Source: an uncultured Pseudomonadota bacterium (lineage in GTDB: Bacteria; Pseudomonadota; Gammaproteobacteria; Burkholderiales; SG8-39). Taken from it: a stretch of DNA of 64,000 nucleotides. The translations under genes were made by a program, and so were the position numbers. The DNA lies in contig CAIXPL010000001.1 in assembly GCA_903921325.1 (NCBI GenBank), forward strand, positions 62,001 to 126,000. The letters are read 5' to 3'. The notes beneath the pieces are model-generated. The model had not been told where the DNA came from, made no database searches, and worked only from the letters and a program-made list of their open reading frames with translations. Within the stretch, counting starts at the first letter, position 1, and each line of letters starts with the position of its first letter. Below, in pieces: positions 8,516 to 17,327 of the stretch.

Positions 8516-9646
8516 TCAGGCGTGCAACTGCTCGATGATGCTGACACCGGCTTGCCGGTCAATCAGGTAGATCAGACCGTTGGGGTCCATCGTCACGTCG
8601 TTGGAGGATGCGAAGCGCGCACCGGCGGGCGGATCAGGTTCGTAGTAGCCGACTTCCTTCGGTGCCACCGGATCTGTCATATCGACCAGCCGCAACCCAT
8701 TGGCAAACCATGCAAATGGCACGGTGTTGCCGTGGAATCGTTCAGCCGGCTGGTGGCATCCCATCATCTGCGGTTGCGGTGCGCCATCGGGGTCGAGTCC
8801 CGGCTTCTGGAACGTGGCGATCTGCACCGGGTGAGTCTCGTCGGTGATGTCATAGATGCGTGCATGGGCAGGCGGTGCGGGGCGCAGCTTGGCGACATCC
8901 TCATCGGCTACGATCAGAATGTCGCGACCGCCGAGCTGCTCGCGCATGCGCAGCGCGGTGTGTGTCGGGTGCGGGTTGCTGCCCGGTTCGTTGACCGAGG
9001 AGATCAGTCGGGGTTTGCTCAAATCGCTGACATCCAGAATGTGGAAGCCGTGATGCCAGTAGGACAGATAGATCCGGTTGCCAACGCGCAGCGGGTGATG
9101 ACAACGTGGTGTGACGTAGTCATCCCAGAGATACTCCTCGCCACCCGCGGCATGCTGGCCAGGCAGCCACCAGCGCCCCACTTCCTGCGGCGCCTCGGGG
9201 CGGGCGAGGTCGAGAATCATCATGATGTTGCCCAGATATCCTTCCACCGTCGGTGAAATATAGGCATAGCGGCCATCGAAATCATAACGGTGTACACCAC
9301 CGCCTTCACCGCTCGATCGCCATTTCGTGATCAGTCGGGGTTTGCTCGGATCGGCGACATCGTAGATGCCCAGACCGCCGCCAAATTCGGCGTTGCCTTC
9401 GCGAAAACGTTCATGATTGACCACCATGATTCCATTGGCGGCACGCACCTTGTGCGAGTGCCAGCCCATCGGCAACTCAAGCTGACTTATCAGCCGCGGA
9501 TGGCGCGGGTCGGATACGTCATAGATCGAGGTGCCGTGCGGTGGGCTCATGTGTGACACATAGAGCGTGTCCTTATCCCACCAGACCTGGCCGCCACCGG
9601 GGCAGTCGATGTGGGCTACAAGGCGGGTGTTCCAGGCACGGGGCAT
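8516..9646 (-). CDS. LVIVD-repeat beta-propeller-like protein
   Basis: A 376-residue protein built from repeated units of the type IYDVSDPRHPRLISQ, IYDVADPSKPRLITK, ILDVSDLSKPRLISS and IYDITDETHPVQIAT. These are LVIVD repeats, predicted to form a beta-propeller. No signal peptide is visible, so it is probably cytosolic. The catalytic role is unknown; members often sit beside aromatic degradation genes, and here one lies between the hydroxylase/remnant pair and a VOC gene. ATG 9646 is chosen because AGGA lies seven bases upstream; an in-frame TTG at 9664 lies further up. Confidence 0.85.
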   Translation of the reverse strand: MPRAWNTRLVAHIDCPGGGQVWWDKDTLYVSHMSPPHGTSIYDVSDPRHPRLISQLELPMGWHSHKVRAANGIMVVNHERFREGNAEFGGGLGIYDVADPSKPRLITKWRSSGEGGGVHRYDFDGRYAYISPTVEGYLGNIMMILDLARPEAPQEVGRWWLPGQHAAGGEEYLWDDYVTPRCHHPLRVGNRIYLSYWHHGFHILDVSDLSKPRLISSVNEPGSNPHPTHTALRMREQLGGRDILIVADEDVAKLRPAPPAHARIYDITDETHPVQIATFQKPGLDPDGAPQPQMMGCHQPAERFHGNTVPFAWFANGLRLVDMTDPVAPKEVGYYEPDPPAGARFASSNDVTMDPNGLIYLIDRQAGVSIIEQLHA

Positions 9647-9760
9647 AAGGCAATCCTGAGTCAATTGGAAAAACGTATGATCCGGCGCCGCGCGTCATTC
9701 CAGAGTAATGCGTCAGTCTGGGATATGGCGGAAATCCGTCGCACGGTGGCACCGCGAGCT

Positions 9761-9857
9761 AAAGGGCAATCGTCGTCAAAAGGGTAGTCGTCGGCAAAAG
9801 GGTATTCGTCGGCAAAAGGGTCGTCGTCGGCAAAAGGGTAGTCGTCGGCAAAAGGGC
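9761..9857. repeat. 18-bp minisatellite, about 5.4 copies
   Basis: The unit is AAAAGGGTAGTCGTCGGC with small changes between copies (TAG, TAT or TCG in the variable triplet). The first copy is the most diverged. It has no spacers and no cas genes are present, so it is not a CRISPR. It sits just upstream of the presumed promoter of the VOC gene. Confidence 0.88.
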
Positions 9858-9886
9858 GCGCTCAACTCAGCACGCCGGTTTTGGCG

Positions 9887-9896
9887 AAGTATACTT
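9887..9896 (+). promoter_or_regulatory. Palindromic -10-like box AAGTATACTT before the VOC gene
   Basis: TATACT at 9890-9895 fits a sigma-70 -10 hexamer and is embedded in a perfect 10-bp palindrome. No good -35 is seen 16-18 bp upstream. It would give a leader of about 70 nt for the VOC gene. Confidence 0.35.
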
Positions 9897-9973
9897 TGCG
9901 TGGTCTGTCTGTTTCACATTCACCGTGCGCACGCTGAGCCTGCGTAACCGGGCGCTCGCCCGAAGGAGTCGAC

Positions 9974-10324
9974 ATGGAACGTCCCCGCATTCGCCATATT
10001 GCAATCAATGTTCAGGATCGCGATCAGTGTGCCGAGTTCTACAAGACGCATTTCGGTTTGCAAGAGACTTATCGTGGACCGAACGGCACGATTTATTTGT
10101 CCGACGGGTTTGTCAATCTCGCCCTGATCCATCAGGACGACATGCCCATGGGCATCAACCACTTCGGGTTTGTGGTCGATAACGTGGCCGCGATCGAGCA
10201 GGCGACCGGTCAGACGGCCAAGACCAACGTCTACGGCGCAGTCGCTGAGGCCTATATCATGGACCCCGAAGGTAACCGCGTTGATGCGTCGATGCACGGC
10301 TGGCCGATTGAGCCACGCGCCTAA
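9974..10324 (+). CDS. VOC-family (glyoxalase/extradiol dioxygenase-like) protein
   Basis: A 116-residue single VOC domain made of two beta-alpha-beta-beta-beta modules. Candidate metal ligands are the His in RHIAINV (residue 5) and the His in INHFGFVVD (about 60). The last module ends in DPEGNRVDAS, with Asp where a Glu ligand is common. The family includes glyoxalase I, ring-cleavage dioxygenases and epimerases; this short form cannot be assigned a reaction. An AAGGAG site lies 6-7 nt before the ATG. Its TAA stop overlaps the stop of the convergent oxygenase beta-subunit gene. Confidence 0.85.
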   Translation: MERPRIRHIAINVQDRDQCAEFYKTHFGLQETYRGPNGTIYLSDGFVNLALIHQDDMPMGINHFGFVVDNVAAIEQATGQTAKTNVYGAVAEAYIMDPEGNRVDASMHGWPIEPRA

Positions 10325-10815
10325 AGAGGCAATGCGAGGAGTGTGTCAATCTGCGAGCTGTCGCAGACTACGATGCGTTCCTCAAACAGAAAACGCTGGT
10401 CGTGGATGGCGATCGAATCCTGATACTGGCCGCTGGCAAACAACATCGTCTGGCCATCGCGCATGATGCGCAGAATCATGAAACTGGTTTGTGCCGAGAC
10501 AGTGTGTACAGCGGCGCGGGTGATGAAGGGCAGCCCGAGGATGTGGCGATAGCGCTGCTCCTCGTAGATGTTGGCATTGCGCAATGCCTTCACGCGATCG
10601 CGCAGCATGGCCGCTGAATCGGCATACATCATGCCAAACGGGTAACCGGCGCGAATATTGTCGTAGGTGGTGATCTTGTAGCGTGCATCGTCTGCGAAGA
10701 ACTCAGGCCAGCGCTCAAGGTCGTCCTGGTCCAGACAGCGCGCATAGTCCTCCATGAAGTGCGTCAGTTGCGCTGTCAGCAACAGATGCTCCGACGAGGG
10801 CAATGGGGTGCGCAT
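10321..10815 (-). CDS. Aromatic-ring hydroxylating oxygenase, small (beta) subunit
   Basis: A 164-residue protein of the SnoaL/NTF2-like fold typical of ring-hydroxylating dioxygenase beta subunits (FMEDYARCLDQDDLERWPEF near residue 21, then the DxARYKITT type segment). It has no cofactor and forms the base of the alpha3beta3 oxygenase. It starts at ATG 10815, whose A is also the last base of the alpha-subunit TGA stop, so the subunits are translationally coupled. No ferredoxin or reductase gene follows; the next gene is convergent with overlapping stops. Confidence 0.93.
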   Translation of the reverse strand: MRTPLPSSEHLLLTAQLTHFMEDYARCLDQDDLERWPEFFADDARYKITTYDNIRAGYPFGMMYADSAAMLRDRVKALRNANIYEEQRYRHILGLPFITRAAVHTVSAQTSFMILRIMRDGQTMLFASGQYQDSIAIHDQRFLFEERIVVCDSSQIDTLLALPL

Positions 10816-12062
10816 CAGATGCCCATCGCCTGTCGCCAGGCCTTCCAGAAGCCACGGATCGACGCCTCGCTCGCGCGACTGGCAGAGGACTTGGCTTCGC
10901 GCCCGCCCATCAGCATCACCGAGGACTCAGACGCGGCGGTTGCAATACCTCGCTGCACGAAGCCGCCCACCGCGCCGTCTTCCATCGAGACATAACCCGC
11001 GGGGCCGACCAGATTGGCGTGTTTCATGCGCAAGGTCTGCATCGCTTCATCATCATCGGCAAAGCCGATCAGAGTCCAGACGAGATGGGTTTGATCGACA
11101 CCGCGGGGAAGGATCTGGCGCACGGCGATGCTGTTGTAGATGGACTGCAGAACGAAACCAGGAAAGATCGTGAGGATTTGCACGGTGCACTGATCACCGA
11201 ATTCATCGACGATGTGCAAGACGCTCGTGTCCTCAAGGCGTAGCTGCTGTTCCTGATTGGAACGCAGGGCTTCTTGCTCAAAGGCATGGTCAGGCCCGCC
11301 TTGGTGGGCAAGCGAATAGCTCACATGATGGGCGCCGCTCTCATGCACGATCACGCCGCCACCTTGCGACAGGCGCGACACTTTGAAGGTGCCGAAGAAG
11401 GCATGCAGAATGCTGGAGTGGTAGGTGTCCTTGACGTTCTCGTAGTAGAGCTTCCAGTTATTTGGCATGACTTGGGTATATTCGCCATACACCCGCAGCG
11501 GTTTGTGCAGCACCCGCTGCAGGCGCGCGAGGATTTCCTCACCGATAAACGCTTCAATCGCCGGGGTATCCGCGCACAGCGTTCCGAATACCAGGCCACA
11601 GAGGGTAGTGGTACGCAACTGCCGCGGACCTTGCGCAGCCAGATCAAAATCCGCGGGCATGCCGCCTTCGCCATTGACGCCGCGACGAAACGCCACACCG
11701 GTGAGATTGCCTCGCATGTCGTGGCGCCAGCCGTGATAGACGCAGGTAAATTCACTCGCGTTGCCGCGATTCTTCAGGCATAGCAGCGATCCGCGATGCG
11801 CGCAGCGGTTCTCGAAGGCGCGTAACTGGCCGCTTTCATCGCGACACACCACGACCGGCATTTCTCCGACCCAGGTGGTCTTGAAATCCCCGGCCTTGGG
11901 AATCTCGGCCTCAAGGCACAGATAGTTCCAAACCGGGCCTAGGTAGATCGCATCCTGCTCACGCGCATGAGTGGCCGCATCGCTATATACCCAGTAGGGC
12001 ACTCGCGTCAGATCACCGGCAGGCCACGGTGAGTGTTTTGCAGGGGGGCTGGACGCATGCAT
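10815..12062 (-). CDS. Rieske aromatic-ring hydroxylating oxygenase, large (alpha) subunit
   Basis: A 415-residue catalytic subunit. The Rieske cluster ligands are C-x-H in RCAHRGS and C-x-x-H in CVYHGW. The mononuclear iron site lies in YENVKDTYHSSILH (Asp, His, His) and is bridged by the usual Asp between subunits. The sequence around NNWKLYYENVKDTYH resembles the salicylate 5-hydroxylase/anthranilate dioxygenase branch (NagG, AndAc), so an aromatic carboxylate is a fair guess. ATG 12062 is used; an in-frame TTG lies at 12077. It is downstream of a Bug receptor and an SsuABC-type importer on the same strand, which probably bring in its substrate. Electron-transfer genes are missing here. 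Confidence 0.93.
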   Translation of the reverse strand: MHASSPPAKHSPWPAGDLTRVPYWVYSDAATHAREQDAIYLGPVWNYLCLEAEIPKAGDFKTTWVGEMPVVVCRDESGQLRAFENRCAHRGSLLCLKNRGNASEFTCVYHGWRHDMRGNLTGVAFRRGVNGEGGMPADFDLAAQGPRQLRTTTLCGLVFGTLCADTPAIEAFIGEEILARLQRVLHKPLRVYGEYTQVMPNNWKLYYENVKDTYHSSILHAFFGTFKVSRLSQGGGVIVHESGAHHVSYSLAHQGGPDHAFEQEALRSNQEQQLRLEDTSVLHIVDEFGDQCTVQILTIFPGFVLQSIYNSIAVRQILPRGVDQTHLVWTLIGFADDDEAMQTLRMKHANLVGPAGYVSMEDGAVGGFVQRGIATAASESSVMLMGGREAKSSASRASEASIRGFWKAWRQAMGI

Positions 12063-12101
12063 GAATCTTGCTGTCAATCAATAGCGAGGTCGAAGGTGCG
12101 G

Positions 12102-13073
12102 CTAATCGAGTTTCGCACCGGCACGTTTGACCATCTCGCCGCGTAGCGGCAATTCGCGACGGATGATGGCGCCGAAGGGATCTGGCCCAATACCGCTCAG
12201 ATCATAGCCTTTGGCAGCGAATTCGCGCTGGCGCAAATCCGGATCAGCCAGCACGCGGGTCAAGTCGGCGTAGATCTTGTCGACTACCGGGCGCGGCGTG
12301 TGGGCCGGCGCAAGGAGGCCAAACCACTGTACATAGTCGATGTCCGGCCAGCCCAGTTCGGCGAATGTGGGCACCTCGGGCATGAACGCGCTGCGTTGCG
12401 CGGCGGCCAGGGCGAGCGCCTTCATGCGTCCGGCTTTGACGTTGCCGGTGATCAGGAACGGGATTGACCAGGTGACCTGTGTTTCGTCAGCCAGCACCGA
12501 GGTGAGTGCCTGCGGGATGCCTTTGTACGGCACGTGAATCATGTCGGCGCCGGTGCGAACCTTGACCAGTTCCGAGAGCAGATGCGGCTGGCTACCGATG
12601 CCAAAGGAGGCGTAGGACACTTTCCCCGGATGCGCCTGGGTGTAGCTTGCCAGCTCCTTGATCGAATTGACCGGCAAGGCGCCATTCACCACCAGCACTT
12701 GCGTGTAGGTCACCAGTTGCATGACCGGTGCGAAATCACGGATCGGGTCGTAGGGAAGTCTGGGGTACAGATGCGGGTTTACGGTGAGGGCTGAATCAGG
12801 GACCACCAGCAGCGTGTGACCATCGGGCGTCGCATGGGCGACGTTTTCCACACCGATGATGAAATTGCCACCGACCAGGTTTTCAACGACAACCGCCTGC
12901 CCCCACAGCGGCGTGAGCCGCTCCGCGAGTACCCGGGCCATGGTGTCCAGTCCGCTGCCCGCGGGAACCGGAAGCACCAGCCGCACATTACGGCTGGGAA
13001 AGGACTGTGCATGTGCGTTCGTGCTCAGCCATAGCAGCAGGGCGAGGATGGTGACCCCAAGACGTCTTGTCAC
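12102..13073 (-). CDS. Bug-family (TctC) periplasmic solute receptor
   Basis: A 323-residue exported receptor. The signal peptide runs to about THAQS (residue 27), followed by FPSRNVRLVLPVPAGSGLD, the start of the Bug fold, and VVENLVGGN. GTG 13073 is chosen because GGAGA lies 7 nt upstream; the frame stays open to 13298 but that would put the signal peptide in the middle. The 161-bp gap to the permease gene suggests it may have its own promoter, although it lies in series between the ABC importer and the Rieske oxygenase. The ligand is likely related to the oxygenase substrate. No TctAB partners are present. Confidence 0.9.
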   Translation of the reverse strand: MTRRLGVTILALLLWLSTNAHAQSFPSRNVRLVLPVPAGSGLDTMARVLAERLTPLWGQAVVVENLVGGNFIIGVENVAHATPDGHTLLVVPDSALTVNPHLYPRLPYDPIRDFAPVMQLVTYTQVLVVNGALPVNSIKELASYTQAHPGKVSYASFGIGSQPHLLSELVKVRTGADMIHVPYKGIPQALTSVLADETQVTWSIPFLITGNVKAGRMKALALAAAQRSAFMPEVPTFAELGWPDIDYVQWFGLLAPAHTPRPVVDKIYADLTRVLADPDLRQREFAAKGYDLSGIGPDPFGAIIRRELPLRGEMVKRAGAKLD

Positions 13074-13234
13074 TGATTTGTCTCCACTGAAATTAGAAAC
13101 TGCATCCGCACGCTGCAATCGGAAGACCATAGTCCAAAGGGCAATCGCAAAGCAGCGCGTGCGCGCGACTTTAGCAGAACAGTCGTCTGCGCTCAGCGAG
13201 CGCCGGGACCCGCGTAGCGCAGCACAACGATGGC

Positions 13235-14020
13235 TCACCCATGCTGGGCGCTCAAGGCACGCGCCTCTTCGACTCGATGTGACACATGCCACGGGCAAAT
13301 CAGCCGCTCTGCCAGATCCACCAGGTAGAACAAGATCGTCCCGGTGACCCCGAGTAGCACAATGGAGGCAAATACCCGTACTGTCTGGAACATGCTTTGC
13401 GCATTGACGATGACGTATCCCAGGCCTTCCTGCGAGGCGACAAACTCGCCAGCGATCGCACCGACCAGGGCGAGGGACACCGCGACTTTCATGCCGGAAA
13501 AAATATGTGGCAGGGCATTCGGAAAGCGTACTTTGAACAGAATCTGGAAGCGTGACCCGCGCAGGGTGCGCAGCAGATCGAGCGCATCGGGGTCGGCTGA
13601 GCGCAGACCGAGGACCGCGTCGATCACGATGGCGAATACTGCGATCAGAAACGACACTGCCACTTTGGATTCAAGGCCGGTGCCAAGCCAGATGATGAAT
13701 AGTGGGGCAAGCGCGATTTTTGGAATGCTGTTGAGCGACACCAGCAGCGTGTAGAGCGTGTTCTCCACCCACTTGGAAGAAATGATGCCGATGGCTGCCA
13801 GCACGCCGACGAGAAGCGCCAGGCCAAAGCCGATCAGCGTGGTCAGGAGTGTTGACATGGTGTGCATCAGATACCACTGTGGCTGATCGAGCAGTTCAGC
13901 GAGCACAGCGGAGGGCGGTGGCAGCATGTGGGCGGGAACGCCGAGCAGGCGCACAAGTGCCTCCCACCCGATAAACAGGGCCGCCAGGATGATGGTGACG
14001 CGCAAGGTTCTCATCGTCAC
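13235..14020 (-). CDS. ABC importer permease (SsuC/TauC type)
   Basis: A 261-residue inner-membrane protein with about six transmembrane helices and the binding-protein-dependent permease signature in the region GAIAGEFVASQEGLGYVI. It pairs with the ATPase encoded just upstream (4-bp GTGA overlap when GTG 14020 is used; ATG 14014 is the alternative) and the NMT1-like binding protein. The family imports nitrate, sulfonates, taurine, pyrimidine precursors or aromatic acids. The neighbouring Rieske oxygenase favours an aromatic acid. Confidence 0.92.
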   Translation of the reverse strand: MTMRTLRVTIILAALFIGWEALVRLLGVPAHMLPPPSAVLAELLDQPQWYLMHTMSTLLTTLIGFGLALLVGVLAAIGIISSKWVENTLYTLLVSLNSIPKIALAPLFIIWLGTGLESKVAVSFLIAVFAIVIDAVLGLRSADPDALDLLRTLRGSRFQILFKVRFPNALPHIFSGMKVAVSLALVGAIAGEFVASQEGLGYVIVNAQSMFQTVRVFASIVLLGVTGTILFYLVDLAERLICPWHVSHRVEEARALSAQHG

Positions 14021-14844
14021 GCTCCGACCGTGATTCGTTCGCGTGCCGAAGCCATCACGCCCATGTCTTTGAAGACCTGCCGAATGTGGCGCACGATGGC
14101 ACCGAATTCAGCCGTTTCGCGGACATCCAGATCACGCGGCCGTGGCAATGCGATCGGAATGATCTCGGCTATCCGTCCTGGGGCGGGCGACATGACCACC
14201 ACCCGGTCACCCAGAAAGACCGCCTCCGGAATGGAGTGGGTCACAAAAAAAATGGTCTTGGCATTGGCAAGCCAGATCCGCTGCAGCTCCAGGTTGAGCT
14301 CATCGCGGGTCATGGCATCGAGCGCGCCAAATGGCTCATCCATCAGCAGCAACGTGGGCTCCAGCAGCAACGCTCGACAGATGGACACCCGCTGGCGCAT
14401 GCCGCCTGAGAGTTCCCACGGGTGACGGTCGGCGAAAGCGGCCAGGCCGAGCAGATCGAGCAGACTGCGCGCCCTTGCTTCCCAATCGGCACGGGGCAGT
14501 CGGCGGACTTCGACCGGCAGCAGGACGTTATCAAGGACATTGCGCCAGTCAAACAGCACATCGCGCTGAAACACAACGCCCAGGCCCTCGGGCGGACCGT
14601 CAATGGGCTGGTCCCCCAACTGAATCGAGCCGGCACTGATGTGCTCAAGGCCCGCCAGGCAGCGCAGCAGCGTGCTCTTGCCACAGCCACTCGGACCGAG
14701 AACGCTGACAAATTCGCCGGGCTCGATCGCGAGATCGATCGGGCACAGTGCAGTGACATTGCCACGCCGCGATGCGTAGGTTTTTTCGACGGCATCGATA
14801 AGCACGGCCGCGCCGCCCGGCGGAACGCCGCTCTGGCTACTCAT
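14017..14844 (-). CDS. ABC importer ATPase (SsuB/TauB type)
   Basis: A 275-residue ATP-binding subunit: Walker A GPSGCGKST, signature LSGGMRQR, Walker B LLLMDEPFGALD, and the switch His in VTHSIPEAV. It energises the permease encoded by the overlapping next gene. ATG 14844 (MSSQSG) is preferred over more upstream starts because those would overlap the binding-protein gene that ends at 14852. Confidence 0.94.
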   Translation of the reverse strand: MSSQSGVPPGGAAVLIDAVEKTYASRRGNVTALCPIDLAIEPGEFVSVLGPSGCGKSTLLRCLAGLEHISAGSIQLGDQPIDGPPEGLGVVFQRDVLFDWRNVLDNVLLPVEVRRLPRADWEARARSLLDLLGLAAFADRHPWELSGGMRQRVSICRALLLEPTLLLMDEPFGALDAMTRDELNLELQRIWLANAKTIFFVTHSIPEAVFLGDRVVVMSPAPGRIAEIIPIALPRPRDLDVRETAEFGAIVRHIRQVFKDMGVMASARERITVGA

Positions 14845-14851
14845 GCGATTT

Positions 14852-15907
14852 CTACGGCGCGATGAACCGATTGGTGAAGTAGTCCTCCACCTTCCAGCCC
14901 GGTTTGATGGCACCCGCGTCTTCCATGTTCTTCAGCGCCAACTGCCATTCCTGTTCTGACTGCCAGCCGATCGGATGGCCCTTGGTTGCCGGGGTATCGA
15001 ACAAGGGCATGTACAGCTTGAGTTGCCCCATCATGTCCTTGCGCTCAAGGCGCAATCCGGCACGCGCCTGCATCATCGCATCAATAGCTTCATCTTCCTT
15101 GCCACCAAAGATGTATTCCCAGGTACGTCGTTGCACCGCCACGACTTTGGCGAGCATGTCCGGCTGTTTTTCGATGGTCGCCTTTTGCACAACGAGACCG
15201 TAACCCGGCACGCGCAGGCCGACATCGTTGAAGTAGATCGCCGTCGACGGACGCGTCGTGGCGACCAGCGGCAGGAAGAAGGCGACGGTGGACAGGGCGC
15301 CTTCGGCCTGCCCCGAGGTGTAGGCGCTGATCATCGAATTATTATCGATGTTGATGATGGTGAAGTCTTTGCGCGACATGCCACCGGCTTTGAGGAAGGC
15401 GTCCATGAACACCGAACTGCCCGCGCCATTTGGTGCAATGATTTTCTTGCCACGCAGATCCTGCAGCGTTTTGTAGCCGGCATTGGCGGGAATCAGCAAT
15501 CCGTTGTCACCCGCACGCACAAAGCACATGATCGAAGTGACCGGAAGCCCGGCGGATACCGCTGGGGCCATGGCACCCAGTTGCGCAAAGCCGATGTCGA
15601 TTTTTCCTGCGGCAACCTGCTGAATCGTGCCACCCGAGCCTTTGCCATCGAGCACCTCGACATTGAGGCCGGCATCGCGGAACCAGCCCTTTTGCTGTGC
15701 GAGAAACAGACCGACGTGCATGCCATGCGGTGACCAGTCCGACATGATGGTGATCTTGTCATCGGCGGCATGGGCGGGCAGGGCGGCACCCAGCAATCCC
15801 GCGCAGACGAGGACGCCGAGCCCGAGTTGGCCGGCGCGGCGCACAGACCCATGGAGCAGCGAACGAATGAACCGTGTGCGGACGCGGCCGCGTGACGAGG
15901 AATTCAC
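14852..15907 (-). CDS. NMT1/SsuA-like ABC substrate-binding protein
   Basis: A 351-residue periplasmic binding protein. An N-terminal export signal with several Arg residues ends near LPAHAAD, then ITIMSDWSPHGMHVGLFLAQ, a typical NMT1/SsuA opening with the ligand-site region WSPHG. GTG 15907 is chosen because AAGGAG lies nine bases upstream. It is the first of three genes of one ABC importer and follows phaZ by 42 bp. The ligand is not known; NMT1-like proteins bind sulfonates, thiamine precursors and phthalate-type acids. Confidence 0.92.
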   Translation of the reverse strand: MNSSSRGRVRTRFIRSLLHGSVRRAGQLGLGVLVCAGLLGAALPAHAADDKITIMSDWSPHGMHVGLFLAQQKGWFRDAGLNVEVLDGKGSGGTIQQVAAGKIDIGFAQLGAMAPAVSAGLPVTSIMCFVRAGDNGLLIPANAGYKTLQDLRGKKIIAPNGAGSSVFMDAFLKAGGMSRKDFTIINIDNNSMISAYTSGQAEGALSTVAFFLPLVATTRPSTAIYFNDVGLRVPGYGLVVQKATIEKQPDMLAKVVAVQRRTWEYIFGGKEDEAIDAMMQARAGLRLERKDMMGQLKLYMPLFDTPATKGHPIGWQSEQEWQLALKNMEDAGAIKPGWKVEDYFTNRFIAP

Positions 15908-15949
15908 TGTCTCATTCTCCTTGAAAAATGCCACAAACCCGAGCAAGCG

Positions 15950-17167
15950 TCAGGCTGCGTCCTGGATCAGGCTACGCACCACTGGGTAGATGCGATGACT
16001 CCAGCGCTTGCCGCTGAAGACGCCATAATGCCCTGCGCCGGCTTGCAAGTGGTGCATCTTTCGGTAAGGCGCGACACTGCGGCATAAATCCTGCGCGGCG
16101 AGTGTCTGACCCATGCCACAGATGTCGTCCCGTTCGCCCTCTACGGTGAGGAGGAAGGTGCGCCGCAGGGCTCGTGGATCGACCGTGCGTCCGCGATAGC
16201 GGAACAGACCGCGTGCCAGCCGGTGCTCTTGAAATACTTCGCGCACGGTGCCGATATAGAACGCGGCCGACAGGTCCATCACGGCAAAGTACTCGCGATA
16301 GAATTTTCGGATTGCTTCGGCCTTGTCATGCTCGCCGTTCGAGCGGTGATCGAACAGTGTGCGAAACGATTGCCGGTGTCGCTCGGAATTCATGCTCATG
16401 AAGGCCGCCAGCTGGAGGAAACCCGGATAGACCTTGCGCCCGGCACCCTGGTAGCGAAAGGGCACTGCGCCGATCAGTTTTTGTTCGAACCATTCGATCG
16501 GTTTGCTCGTCGCCAGGTCATTGACCGTGGTCGGATTGATGCGTGCATCGATCGGGCCGGCCAGCAGTATGAGACTGGCGGGCGTGCAGGGATCACCGTC
16601 TTCGGCCATGACCGCGGCGGCCGCCAGACACGAGACAGTGGGTTGGCACACCCCCATCAGGTGGGCGCCCGGACCAAGATGGTGCATGAATTCGATGATG
16701 TGACCGGTGTAGCTATCCAGATCGAACTCGCCGCTAGCGGCTGGAATGTCGCGGATGTTGAGCCAATCGGTGAGGTACACCTCATGGTCCTGCACAAGCG
16801 TCTGGACCGTGCCGCGGAGCAGCGTTGCGAAGTGACCCGACATGGGTGCCACCAGCAGCAAACGCGGCAGTTCGCCGGTGCCCGCCTTGCGAAAACGAAC
16901 GAGGTGGCAGAAGTCGGTCTTGTAGACCACCTCCTCGTCGATCGGGCACAGCGCGCCGTGACTATCAGTGACCGGTTCGATTTCAAAGGGCGGCCGTTCA
17001 TGGGTGAACCCGCACAATTCCACCTGCTCAAGTCCGGCAAGCAGGCGCGCCACTGTGGGGCTGTGCGCATCCCAGTGGTGATGGCGCAAAGTGGCGTAGG
17101 CGTGCCTGGCCACGTGGCGTGCCGCGGCGGAGGAGTCCTCGATCAACTGATAGGTCTGGTAGATCAT
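15950..17167 (-). CDS. phaZ: Intracellular polyhydroxyalkanoate depolymerase
   Basis: A 405-residue protein matching the length and layout of intracellular PHB depolymerases. The nucleophile box is GVCQP with a catalytic Cys in place of Ser, as in the PhaZ1 type. It has no signal peptide and the C-terminus carries the conserved HLQAGAGHYGVFSGKRW segment containing the catalytic His. It mobilises stored PHB granules to 3-hydroxybutyrate oligomers. No other pha gene is near. It heads the leftward series that continues with the NMT1-type importer. Confidence 0.92.
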   Translation of the reverse strand: MIYQTYQLIEDSSAAARHVARHAYATLRHHHWDAHSPTVARLLAGLEQVELCGFTHERPPFEIEPVTDSHGALCPIDEEVVYKTDFCHLVRFRKAGTGELPRLLLVAPMSGHFATLLRGTVQTLVQDHEVYLTDWLNIRDIPAASGEFDLDSYTGHIIEFMHHLGPGAHLMGVCQPTVSCLAAAAVMAEDGDPCTPASLILLAGPIDARINPTTVNDLATSKPIEWFEQKLIGAVPFRYQGAGRKVYPGFLQLAAFMSMNSERHRQSFRTLFDHRSNGEHDKAEAIRKFYREYFAVMDLSAAFYIGTVREVFQEHRLARGLFRYRGRTVDPRALRRTFLLTVEGERDDICGMGQTLAAQDLCRSVAPYRKMHHLQAGAGHYGVFSGKRWSHRIYPVVRSLIQDAA

Positions 17168-17327
17168 GGCGTCAGGGCGCGTGCGAGGTCGTCATTCTGG
17201 CGATCCGGGCGGATGACAGCAAAGCTTGAGGGATTCGTCATACCGGTGGATGAACGCAAGAGGTGTGCCATCAGAATGGCATGCTTATTGCATAAATCGA
17301 CAGCAATGTTCTCACTGTTTTGATGCC

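Larger units (their letters stand above)
9665..9973. other. 309-bp intergenic region between divergent genes
   Basis: It separates the LVIVD gene (minus) from the VOC gene (plus). It holds the 18-bp minisatellite at 9761-9857 and a palindromic -10-like box at 9887-9896. A 79-codon frame at 9708-9947 is an artefact of the repeat (repeated RRQKG) and is not called as a gene. The Shine-Dalgarno of the VOC gene lies at its right edge. Confidence 0.8.

Noticed and set aside
9761-9857. CRISPR array
   Set aside because: The units are contiguous without spacers and there are no cas genes in the window.
9708-9947. A 79-codon frame reading through the 18-bp repeat (RRQKG repeats)
   Set aside because: The peptide is an artefact of the repeat, with no ribosome site and no conserved part.
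13074-13298. N-terminal extension of the Bug receptor at 12102
   Set aside because: It would bury the signal peptide; GTG 13073 has GGAGA at the right distance.
16223-17323. A 366-codon plus-strand frame opposite phaZ
   Set aside because: phaZ is full length with its catalytic box; the antisense product is low in hydrophobic pattern and has no motif.
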